Shown here piece after piece: positions 24,041 to 34,100 of a DNA stretch of 64,000 nt. Numbering within the stretch: the first letter of the stretch is position 1; each line of letters begins with the position of its first letter. A program made the position numbers and the translations under genes. The stretch lies in the NCBI GenBank assembly GCA_030685235.1, contig MU839200.1, positions 1-64,000 of the forward strand. The letters run 5' to 3'. This DNA comes from Copromyces sp. CBS 386.78 (Eukaryota; Ascomycota; Sordariomycetes; Sordariales; Sordariaceae). Below the pieces are notes generated by a model. The model was not told the DNA's origin and searched no databases. It saw nothing but the letters and a program-made list of their open reading frames with translations.

Positions 24041-26270
24041 AGCGATAGCGGAAGCGTTTGAAAGGAAGCCTAAAAATTAGGGTAATAAAGATTAGTTAAA
24101 TAAATAATAAGAATATAGCCGCCATCGCCGCTATTAGAAAAAAATATTTAAATAAAGGATATAAATTATAAAAAAACGTAAATTATAGAAAATACAAACT
24201 ATAAAAAACGTACGCCGTTAAAACGCAAGCCGTAGAAGGAGTAAACTATAAAAAACGTAAATTATAAAAGACGTTACTACAAAAGAGATATAAGCCGTAG
24301 AAGACGCAAATTATAAAAGACGCAAGCCGTAAATAATATAAGCCGTAGAATTACGAAATATTAGGGTTATAAGGGAAATAAAAAGAATTAAGGAATTAAA
24401 GGGATATATTAGAGAAAGCTAGGGCCGGCGAGCCGAAAAGGATAATAGCGTACTAAAGCCCGCTATTTTAGAAATTATAATAATAAAAAAAAATTAAGCA
24501 AGGTAATAAATTAGGAGATATAAAAATACGCTAATAATCCTATCTTCGACCTTTTTCTATTTAATTATATTTATTCCCCCTCCCTTTCTAAAAAAAAAAG
24601 GTTTAAACTACTAAAAAGAAGAATTAGTAATATAAACGTTAATATAGGAATTGAACTTATTATTTTAAAAGTTATACCCTTATACGTGATTATTATACTT
24701 ATTAATAACTTTTATATTTAAATTTCTCTATAATTATCGACCGCTATTAATTTAATAATAATAGTATAATAATTTTTAATTATAAAGGCACCGATAAAAA
24801 TTAGGGCGTTACTAATATAAGGTTAGAAGGAAGTAATCGGAAGTAATAAATATTAAACGTTTATATAAACGGTTAATATTAATTAAAAAATATTATTGAA
24901 AATAAGCGTAAATATAGTAACTGTAAGGAATTTAAATATATCGGCAATAGAAGCAGGGTTAATAATAGGGGTAACGTCGGAAAAATTAAAATTAAAAACG
25001 CTTACCACTTAGGGGGTTACTTAATTAAGGTTAATATTATAAAATTTATACCGAACGTACTAAATTACTTTATAATTAATTAATTTACTAAATTTGTAAA
25101 AAAGACGTAAAACCGCTTATAAAAAGTATAAATACTAATACAAAATTCGGCGGCGTATCGGCGAAGGATTTTAATAATTATAATACCGGTAGGAATAGCT
25201 GCCTTAAATTTAATAACAATATACGCCGATTCTTAAAAAACGTAAACTAAATCGTAAAATATAGGAAGGAAGTTGCAAAAACGATTATTAACGCCGGTCT
25301 AATAATAATTCGAATATTATATAGGGTAGTCGGTTAAGAAAGTAAAAGAAAAAGAAAATCGGGATTCGAAATTGAAAAATCGAAAAAGAAGAAAAGGGAT
25401 TTATAAATTAGGACGCAAATATATTTAACTATTATTTTTATTATAATAGTAATAGGGGTACCGAAGGGTAAAACCGTTATAGCGTTTATAATATCCTAAA
25501 TAAATTAAATATAAAAGGCTTTATAAATATTATTAAACGAAAAGTAAGAATAGGATTAATAGGATAAATAAAGGGGAGGACTTACTTAATATTAATATAA
25601 AGGGTAGCGAACTAATAAATATAAAAAAATTGCCGGTAAATAATAGAAAAGGTAACTATATTATTAATAATAATATACTAATTAATAATATACGTAAAGA
25701 GGAAAAGAGAAGAGGGGAAGAAAAAAGGGAAGGAAGATAGGTTTTTATAAAAGAATTAAGAAAGTACGGTTAAAAGAATTCGAAGTAGGGCTAAAAATAA
25801 AACTAAATAATTAAAAGGGTATATAAAGAAATAAAGATAGGAAGATAAAACGATAAAAGGTAGAAGATAAAGTAAAAAAGCGGATAGAGAGCGAAATTAA
25901 AGGTTAGGACGAAGGGGATTAAATAGCAATAAAAAATAAAGAAACGGGGAAAAAGAAATAGGACGATAAAAATTAGGAAATAGGCCAAAAAGGCGGGTCG
26001 AAAATAAAATAAATAAGTGGAATAAAAAGAAGAAGGATTAATAAAAGGTAAACCCTTAGGACTAAAGGTAGCAATATTATAGTAAAGAGGAAAGTACGGC
26101 GTTCGAAGGTAGAAAAAGACTAGTACAGCCGTAAACGCCGGCCGATAGCTTCGGCAATAAGCCGCTTCGAATATAAAAGAAAATAAATTCTAAGTAGAAG
26201 ATTCGGTTATAAGGAAAGGATCGCTAGATTAGGGGCCTAGGTATAAAGGTTTTTAAAATAGAAACCTATA
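24041..26270 (+). other. Long 3' region of Gypsy-2 after the chromodomain
   Basis: About 2.2 kb between the chromodomain and the polypurine tract, unusually long for a 3' untranslated region. It starts with the degenerate minisatellite at about 24150-24360. After that the sequence is purine-rich on the plus strand. No recognisable protein could be followed across it, though remnants of an additional frame cannot be excluded. The short minus-strand open frame near 25803-25988 is a composition artefact. Confidence 0.5.
24150..24360 (+). repeat. Degenerate 15-bp tandem repeat in Gypsy-2
   Basis: Units resembling GACGCAAGCCGTAGA recur about every 15 bases, many changed to versions such as GACGTAAATTATAAA by RIP. 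A multiple-of-three period just after the chromodomain suggests a former repetitive protein tail of five residues per unit. Confidence 0.65.
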
Positions 26271-26280
26271 AGGGGGGGAT
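26271..26280 (+). other. Polypurine tract of Gypsy-2
   Basis: AGGGGGGGAT lies three bases before the 3' LTR start at 26284, in the position where plus-strand DNA synthesis of an LTR element is primed. It confirms the plus orientation. Confidence 0.75.
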
Positions 26281-26283
26281 TCG

Positions 26284-26581
26284 TATTAGGTCGCTAAGGA
26301 CTTATTAATTAACTAGCTTTATAAAGGCTCGGGGCGAAATATTAGAAGGTAGCGAATTATTTTAACTAACGCCGTATTATAACGTCGAATAATAATAATA
26401 TTACTCCGGCCTTAACTACTATAGGATTAAAGGAATAATATTATAAATAATTACTTCTATTAGCTCTAGAGTAGAGAAATTAAACTTCAATTCATCTCTT
26501 ACTCTCCCCCCTAACTTGGCTTCCCTACGTGCTTGCCTTGTCTATAGTCACCTCGACCTATCTACCTTTACTATCTTAATA
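26284..26581 (+). repeat. 3' LTR of Gypsy-2
   Basis: 298 bp, begins TATTAGGTCGCTAAGGAC and ends TATCTTAATA. Its 3' third is less RIP-mutated than the 5' LTR (for example GTGCTTGCCTTG is kept). Confidence 0.92.
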
Positions 26582-26586
26582 GATTC

Positions 26587-29026
26587 TTAAATTAATTTCT
26601 AAAGTAATTTCTAAAATAGTCCCTAGTAAAAGAGTTAGAACGCCTTTATTTAGCGGAATTATTAGAAGTTATTATACTTTAGTTTTTAAAGTTAGTAATT
26701 AATTCCCGGGAACTATATATTTTCCTTATTAAGTAAGAATATTAGTTTAAAGCTATTACGTATAATAAAGCTCTAAATTCTTCTAGTATTTATATATAAT
26801 TAATAAAGTAACCGGTCTTCGGAAAGGTAGGGAGGAAATAGCGAATATTAACGTTTAAACTAGTCTAAATCTAAATTAGAACGTTATATTAATTATCGCC
26901 GTCCTTATTTAATATATTTATTACGTAATTATAGCGGAATTTACATTAAATAAATTCTATAAGTACGTTTTCATTATTAATTATATCCTTTAGCTTTAAT
27001 ATAGCCTCTATAAACTTTGGAATTATAATAATTAAATTTAAGGTAAAGCGGGTAATTAATATATTTATTAATATAAATAGATTTCTAATATAAAAGTTAT
27101 ATCGATTATTAAGTGTGACTTCGTTAATTTACTAGTAGATAGTTAGGCTATTTAATAGAATTTAGAATATAGTAATAATTTATCTCTTTATAATTCGTCC
27201 CGAAATAAAATCTTCGGTAAAGGATTTTAAGTAATTTATAAAAGAATAAATATTAATATAAATTATATTTTTTCCGTTTAAAACGGAACCGAAATTATCG
27301 GAGTCTTCGTAGTAAGGGTTAAATTAGCCGATATCCTCCTTACGGAAGCAATCCTTTCGTAAAGAGAAGGTTACCGAATTACTATTAATGCCCGCAAGTC
27401 CCTAAACTGCCTTCTATACAGTAAATAATTTGGGGAAGAGTTCGGTAAAAGTAGTATCTCCTTTTAAAGAATTTATTATTTTAGCGAATAAGTTATTTAA
27501 ATTAGTACTACCGCTACTATTATTACCTAATATATTATATTATTACCTATAGTTATTAATATTATTAAATAAATTTAATATTAATAAGTACTATAATTTA
27601 TTAAATAAGGGTTTCATTAATCCTTTTATTTAAATATTTTTAGTATTATTCTATATTTATTTTTAAATTTTCTCTATATTTTATAAAGTTTTTAGTATTC
27701 CCTATATTATTTACTTCAAATCATTAAACCTTTTCTCTATTATCTCTCTAATTTTATTATAATTTATATAGTTAGCCTTTCTAGCATTGTTATTAATATT
27801 GTTTACTATTGCTTTTAAATTAAAAATTCGGGTAATAGTATTTACAATCCTATTTTCGGCTTAGGTTATCCTAATATCTATCGCGGTAATATATAAATTT
27901 ACTTAATTTACTACTTTATTAAAACTCTCTATCTACTTAATTAATTTATTAATTATATTTCGGATATTAGTAAATTTTTCTTTCAATTACAAATCTATTA
28001 TAGCGTCTATAGCGTTACGTACTTATATTCCAGACTCCAAATTATACATCTATTATTATAAATAATCGATCGCTTGTTAAAGGAAGAATATTAATAATTT
28101 ATTATTTCCGTAATTATTTAATTATCCTCCTAATTTCTCTAACTCCTCCTAAGGGGCGTTTATTATTCTAAATTCCTTATCCTAGCGTTTTTATCTACTT
28201 CCTTATTCTATAATCCTTAAGAAAGTTCTCGTTTTCGGCTAATAACCGGGGTATAATTTATTAGGCGGTCAGGGAATTAATATTTTATCTTCGGATATAT
28301 TACTTAGGGGTATAAATATTTCGGCTTAATTATAAATATCGGATAATTACCGTCGATTATAAAGCGTAGGTTCGGGTAAAAACGTATTAGATACAGCTAA
28401 AAAAATATCTATCCTAAATAAATCGCTGTTAGGAGGCTACTTAGGAGATTTATTATCTAACGGGTTAATTATATTAATTATTATAAAATAAGTTTTATAA
28501 ATAATATAATTTATAATTAACGAAGGGATAAGAGGACCGCCGTCCTACTATTATATACGTTTTAGAAGCGGAGGAAACCTTTAACATTAATTAAAGAATA
28601 ATTAGATTTAAATAATAAAAATATATTACTACTCTTCTAATAAACTAATTTTCGTCGAAATAAGAAGGAAGAATATTGTAAGGGGAAACTTAATCGTATA
28701 GCGCGAAAATATTTATAAATTTTACAATATAGTCGCATTCATCCTTCTATACTTCGATAATTAAAATAATTAATTATAACGTACTAATAATAATTTATTA
28801 GTAAAAGCGGTTCTTATTTAAATTAAAATTTAACGTTATAATTAATTAAAACCTTTAAACGTTATTATATTATTTATATTTATTTAAAGTTAAACGCTAT
28901 AATTAAATAATATAATTGCGTTACTTTATTACGTATAGTAGTAAAATCGTCAATTAATCGTAATGTTAAAAACTTTTTTTTATAAAAGCAGTCAATTAAT
29001 TTAACCGTTTAATTACAGCTACTATT
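26587..29026 (-). pseudogene. 5' (gag) part of Gypsy-1, RIP-destroyed
   Basis: This is the portion of Gypsy-1 between its 5' LTR (29027-29346) and the Gypsy-2 insertion. By position it should hold the primer-binding site and gag on the minus strand. The sequence is so depleted of GC that I could not follow a gag frame or a zinc knuckle; the assignment rests on structure only. Confidence 0.55.
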
Positions 29027-29346
29027 TATTACGGAAGTCTAGGAGTTATCCTATAGAAGACCTTATATTAGTATTCTATATAGGAAAGTGTAATGTAGAA
29101 GGAAAGAAGCAGGCCAGCTAGAGAGGGCCTTGCGGTCTAGTTAAGTAGGTGACCGCAAAGTTTCTAGAAGGGTCTACCTTTCTTCTGGTAAATAGTAGCC
29201 TTAGTAAAGGCTTATCACAAAGGTTGTAAGAACCTTATAGCCTGGCCAAGGGTAGTCTAGTGCCTACCAGTAGGATCTAGAAGGTAGTCCTTCCAAGGCA
29301 GGCGCAAGGGTGCCACCTATCTATCTATCATACATATCCTGTATCA
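29027..29346 (-). repeat. 5' LTR of Gypsy-1
   Basis: 320 bp. On the minus strand it starts TGATACAGGATATGTATGAT and ends CTTCCGTAATA. A CTAT-repeat patch near its start is shared with the other LTR. Direct repeat of 13059-13378. Confidence 0.9.
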
Positions 29347-29351
29347 GTTAT

Positions 29352-29789
29352 TATTACGGTTTCCTCTCCTAATATTAATACCCTATTCTCCTAAGAAGAA
29401 GAAGTAGAAGCAAAAGCTATTTATATTTTATAAGGGGAAAGAGAAGGCTATAAATATAAACGATAAGGAGGAGGAGGAGGCTATAGTAACTATTACGGTA
29501 GCGGGTTAGAAGTTCGAAGTGCCTACAAGCCGTACTAGGGTAACGGTTACTGTACCAAATGATAGTAATTCTAATAATAGTAATATTAATACAAATAAGG
29601 GGGAAGACGAAGAAGACCTAAATATTATATTGTAAATACGGATTACCTATACTATAGACTATTATAATAATATATTACGACCTTTTAAATTTAATATAAA
29701 TATACTATTGGATACAGATAATTAAGAGCTTTATTTTGTATATTTTATTATATTTACACAGTTTGTAGTAGTTGAATTATAATTATATC
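29352..29789 (+). repeat. Right internal arm of the pogo-type element
   Basis: Sequence between the Gypsy-1 TSD and the right TIR; it continues the pogo-type element from 13053. It is rich in GAA/GGA codons on the plus strand (acidic/Lys stretches around 29380-29640), compatible with the C-terminal tail of the transposase or an untranslated region. No domain recognised. Confidence 0.6.
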
Positions 29790-29919
29790 TAGATATCTGA
29801 CCGTTACAGACCTTGCGCGTTACAAGTAAAAAATCCGATTCTAGGAGGAGCCTAGAGTCGGTTAGCTTATTATGTAAGCAAGGCCCCCAGAGGGTGGCCC
29901 ACTCAACCTAACCGACGAG
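29790..29919 (-). repeat. Right TIR of the pogo-type element
   Basis: Reverse complement of 9944-10075, ending CCGACGAG followed by the TA target site at 29920-29921. Confidence 0.85.
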
Positions 29920-30221
29920 TAGCCCGGGCTGAGTGAATAAACTACTAACAAAATACAGCATAATTTAGCACCAACACAGAGGGCACCTCTAGGCAGCGTC
30001 AATACCTCTAGTCTATTATAACGGATTCGTCTCTCTCTCAACGAATTCCTCTCTTCTTAGTTCTTACAATCAATCAATCATTATCTACAACTAAAAGTAC
30101 TTACTCAGTGAACCTGCTCATTAACTCAAGTTCTAGTTCTAATTCTAGGTTGCGATTGATTGAATCCCGTCCCTTTGACAAATCCGTCGAGTCGTCAACT
30201 AACGACTTTGTCAGTAGGTAA

Positions 30222-30624
30222 GGGTGCGTTCGGCAAACCTGGAAATGGTCTTCTGAAATGGAAATCGCGAAATATGGGGGTGGTGGTCCGTGTGCGGTAC
30301 TTTAAAGGAATTCGGGCTAATTTTATTATCAAAGTCACTCTACAGGTGTACCTTCTAACAATTTTCAGCGATTTTAGAGCGTTGATTTGATTCTGAAATT
30401 GCTTGGTATTTGACTTACTCTACCATTCTGGATGCGAGCCTTATGGTTGGTCTAAAAAAGTCTTAGCGGGCCAAATTTCAGAAAGTTGATTTCAGCACCT
30501 CGAAGCTGCTCAATTAATTTTCTAAATTCTTCAGGACCGCGCTCAGACCACCTTTTTCACTTTTGTACCTTCCACCTGCCAAGAAATTTCAGAAAGACCA
30601 TTTCCAGGTTTGCCGAACGCACCC
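30222..30624. mobile_element. 403-bp PIF/Harbinger-like MITE, TAA target site
   Basis: TIRs of about 42 bp begin GGGTGCGTTCGGCAAACCTG (30222) and end in the reverse complement (30624), differing by a 1-bp indel near the inner end. Both sides are flanked by TAA (30219-30221 and 30625-30627), the TWA target of PIF/Harbinger elements, whose termini commonly start with GGG and a GTTYGG block. No coding capacity. It sits about 520 bp downstream of the F-box gene stop codon and is not RIP-mutated. Confidence 0.8.
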
Positions 30625-30750
30625 TAAGTAGGACAAATAGTGACTACGAACCCAGCTCTCCCTGCCCCTGGTTCGTAGCACACCCAGGCACTAACACAGG
30701 GGCAAGAAGGAAGCCGCCAAAGAAGAGCATGTCTTGCTAGTTGTCTGAGG

Positions 30751-30813
30751 AAAAGAAACAAAAGAAGAAGGAAAAAAAAAAAAAAAGAAAGGAAAAAAAA
30801 AAAAAAAAAAAAG
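30751..30813. repeat. A-rich purine tract
   Basis: 63 bases composed almost only of A with interspersed G, including runs of more than 15 As. Low-complexity sequence in the gene-island spacer. Confidence 0.8.
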
Positions 30814-31040
30814 ACGGAATTTGCCTAGCCAAACAAGCATGAGACCGGCCTTCAAAACCAAGGTGTAGCGTACTGTCCAATTACAGGAAATCCACCAGGC
30901 AGGCCCGGTGGTAGTGCATTTTATCTATACTACAGGGGTTGTGCACCTACTATAGCTACACGACCATTTATGCCTACACGACCAAATTGAACATAGGTAC
31001 CTAGAGGTAACAATTAGACTCTAGCAGATAGATACATCAA

Positions 31041-31070
31041 AACAATCCCAGACAATCCCAAACAATCCCA
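31041..31070. repeat. Three 10-bp units (AACAATCCCA)
   Basis: Three tandem near-identical decamers just upstream (plus-strand sense) of the gene's stop codon region. Short satellite; no function inferred. Confidence 0.75.
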
Positions 31071-31145
31071 AAAAAAAGATACAGCCACACACATAACACC
31101 TCTTCTACACCTCTTAAAAATGATCACCGCCCAACCCAACCCAAC

Positions 31146-34100
31146 TCAAAAGGCACTAACAATAACAGAATCCCTCGCCCGCGCGGTGGCGGCGCTTGTC
31201 GGCACCGGACACAAGGGAATCCTCCCCGCCGCTGAACCGCCCTTGGGTACCAACCACCTGATCACCATCCTCCCGTGAGTCCCCTCCTCCTTTTTCTCAC
31301 CCTCCCCCTCCCCCTCCTCCTCAGGCACCAACTCCAACCTCCCCCTCAACAACTTGACCCCCTCATTGTACCTCTTAACCTTCATCTTCGCCTCACTATT
31401 ACTCGGCCCATCCTTATCCTGTTCCTCCACCTCTTTCAAAACCATCAACTCCCTCAAATACTCCACCACTGTCTTCCCCTCCTTGTTTCTCAAGTTGATA
31501 TCCACCCCCCTACTCAACGGCTTAATCAAATGACCAAGCGACTTGAGCATTTTCCTATCAGCATCGGCGACCAGACCCTTCAAAAGCATGGACAAGGCCG
31601 TGTCGTGGGTTCGGTTTAGCAAAATCGGGTCAGCGCCGGATTCCATCAGCGCGCGGACCATGTCGCTGCGGACCTTTGCCTCGTCCTGTTGGTTGCTGAT
31701 GGGCCATTTCTCCTTGACGGCCGGGTCGAGGTTGACGGCTTGGTGGAGGTAGGGGTTAAAAGGCGCGTAGGGGTTGCCGCGGATGGGCTGCTTAGTGAGC
31801 ATGTACTTGACTACCTTGACGTGGCCGTAGCGGATGGCGGTGTAGAGCGGGGGCAGGTAGGTGGTGGGAGTGGCGGTGCTGTCGAACACTGAGGCGGGAG
31901 TGGAGGTGCCGGATCCGGATTCAAATGATTTTTGGGCCGGTTGGTAGGGGCAGGGCCGGTGGAGGTCGGCGCCGGCGTTGATGAGATGGGCGATCATGGG
32001 TTCGGAGAAGGATAGCCGCCGGGGATTGCGGAGGATCTGCAGAAGGGCTTCTTCGAGCACGGCCTTGTCCCGAAGAACGGATGGGTCGCTGTCGTGGACG
32101 GTGATGTTGACAGCCTCTATCAGCACCCTTTGCATGTCATTGTCGATGCTTTTTCTGATCAGTCGTATCTTTTCTTCGAGGGTCAGGTTCATGCGGTGGA
32201 GGCCACGCTTGACAAGCTTATCGGCTGCCGTGAGGAATGGAATGTTGTTGTCGGCGCCTTTTCTGATCAGGTCGAATAAAAGAGTCTTGTCCGAGGTGAG
32301 GTAATGAGAGCTGTCGATGTCAAGAAGCAAATCATATGAACAGGTGGATTCGGAACTGATATAAGGGGTGGTGTAGAGCCTGGTGGACGGGGTCTCGGCC
32401 ATCATCAAATAGTATTTTCGGAACTCCCTAGCGCTCAAATGTGAGCCGATGGTGGGACCGTGGAATTGGACCAGGAGATCCGCAGCACGGCCGTAATCCC
32501 ATTTGAGAGCGTTCTTCATGACGGGGTTGTGGTCCTTGTCGCGGATGCATGGGTCAATACCAGCGTCGAACAGCAAACGGACGATGCTGCAGAGGGCTTC
32601 GGTTGCCGTTCCTAGTTCGTAAGCTCTTCTGGGCCGAAAGACAAAGTGTAACGCGGTACGCCCCTGTGAGTCCCGGTGGTTAACAGGAACGCCAGCCTCC
32701 AGAAGCAAGCGCACAATCTCGGGTGCTTTGTCTGGCCGGGTGCTCGAGGGGAAGCACTCGGCGAACGTGGTCCAGGGCTCCTCGCCAAGTGGATGATGGA
32801 GTGCGGCCATCAAGGCATTTCGACCATTTTTGTCTTGGACAAGTGGATTGGCCCCAGCTTTCAACAAGGCTCTGACAGCTGAGGTGACGTGAAACTGTGC
32901 AGCCATGAACAGAGGCGTCTCGCCGTTGCCGTCATCCCAGGTTTGGTCAATAGGCGTCCCCGCAGACAGAAGCCTTTTAATCAGGGCTACGCGTTCCAAA
33001 GCTGTCGGCTCCTCGTTTCTAGGCAGCCTTAAACCTGTCGACCGTGGCGGGTGGGAGTAGTAACCATCATCATCCTTTGGTCGGGGGGAGGTACAGCATA
33101 CGTGAAGGAGCGGGATCCTCTTGATGCCATGGCCGACCTCCTCGTCTTGGTCGTCCGCTTCGTCCAGACGGTGCCGTCTGCCGAATGTCAGCTGGTTGAA
33201 CTCGAGTTGCTGCTTGACATCTGCGCCCAATTCGATGAGCTTCATGGCGCGGTCGTAGTGGCCGAGATAGCAAGCTTCCCCAAGGATTGTCGTCTTGGCC
33301 TTGAATTCCCACAGGTCCACCTCAAACTCCTTGTCGATGTTGGCGCCCTCCTCAATCAGGTAGGGGACTACCGTGTCCCAATGACCCTTGGCACAGGCAA
33401 AGTAGAGAGGCGTCAAGCCCATGTCGTCTTCGACATCGACCGTGGGCCAGGTGGCCTTGCCTGCTTGGACAATGTACTTTAGCATTTCCAGGTTTCCTAT
33501 CGAGGCAGCCTGGTGGAGGACGGTGAAACCCAGATGACCCTTGGGGATGTTGGTCAAGGCACCGCGCTCAATAAGAAACTTGGCGGTGTCGAAGCGGGAG
33601 AAGCACATTGCGAGGTGGATAGCAGGCCAATAGGAAGCTTCCAAGTTCTCGCGCAGTGTGCCGGCAGCCTCGAGCTCGCGAGTCTCCCACAAGGAAAGGG
33701 GTGGCCGGCAGGAGCAGTACCACTCTGCCTCGAGATGTATGTTGGCGCCATGCTCCAGCAGCTTTTCGATGACGGCGTTATGGCCCTCTTTGGCAGCAAT
33801 ATGTATGGGGGCACAACGGCGCGTGATTCCCCTCGAGCGTATATTGGTTACCCACTCCTCCACCTCGCTGTCTTCATCCATGAGATCATCATCGTCCTCT
33901 TGGTCGTCTTCATCGTCGTCGTCATTGAATGGGTTGTGGTTGTGGTTGGCAACGGCTTGAAACAGGTTGCCCAGAAAAGCGCCAACCAATCCTCCTCCCG
34001 GGGGAGGGGGGAAGGGCAAGGGAGCATCAGGCTCCGAAAGGGGTTCCGTGTCGGAACCATCGTGATCTTCCTCGTCGTCGGGGTTTTCGTTGTCAAACAT

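Larger units (their letters stand above)
18153..26581 (+). mobile_element. Ty3/Gypsy chromovirus Gypsy-2, nested in Gypsy-1
   Basis: Two 298-bp LTRs (18153-18450 and 26284-26581) enclose 7.8 kb. The TSD reads GATCC on the left (18148-18152) and GATTC on the right (26582-26586); the single C/T difference is what RIP would make in a 5-bp duplication. Plus-strand reverse transcriptase, RNase H, integrase and chromodomain follow in that order, so it is a chromovirus. A G-rich polypurine tract (26271-26280) sits just before the 3' LTR. It inserted into the gag-pol region of Gypsy-1 and is its youngest visible layer. Confidence 0.92.
13059..29346 (-). mobile_element. Ty3/Gypsy chromovirus Gypsy-1, split by Gypsy-2
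   Basis: Two 320-bp direct repeats (13059-13378 and 29027-29346) bound the element. A 5-bp TSD GTTAT lies outside each (13054-13058 and 29347-29351). The coding strand is minus: reverse transcriptase is read near 16500-16300 and the chromodomain near 13765-13590, so the 5' LTR is the right one. A second complete Gypsy element sits inside at 18153-26581. Without it Gypsy-1 is about 7.85 kb, normal for the family. It inserted into the pogo-type element. All frames are RIP-broken. Confidence 0.9.
9944..29919. mobile_element. pogo/Fot-type DNA transposon expanded by nested inserts
   Basis: Terminal inverted repeats of about 130 bp begin CTCGTCGGTTAGGTTGAGTG at 9944 and end in the reverse complement at 29919. 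TA dinucleotides directly flank both ends (9942-9943 and 29920-29921), the target site of the Tc1/mariner superfamily. Inside is a RIP-broken transposase of the DDE_1 (pogo/Fot/Tigger) type. Subtracting the nested MITE and the nested Gypsy pair leaves about 3.3 kb for the original element, which suits this family. The TIRs are far less mutated than the interior. Confidence 0.85.
29922..31145. other. Non-coding part of the gene island, 3' of the F-box gene
   Basis: Normal base composition without RIP. It holds a Harbinger-like MITE (30222-30624), a purine-rich A-tract (30751-30813) and a short 10-bp repeat (31041-31070). Two open frames (30160-30390 and 30486-30740) overlap the MITE and look accidental. 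The last few hundred bases before 31146 presumably include the 3' UTR of the minus-strand gene; no clear polyadenylation signal was singled out. Confidence 0.6.

Noticed and set aside
25803..25988. 61-residue minus-strand frame rich in Phe, Leu and Tyr
   Set aside because: It is the complement of a purine-rich, RIP-mutated tract in the Gypsy-2 tail; apparent membrane character comes from composition.
30160..30740. Two short open frames in the spacer downstream of the gene
   Set aside because: They run across the TIRs of the 403-bp MITE and show no domain or continuity outside it.
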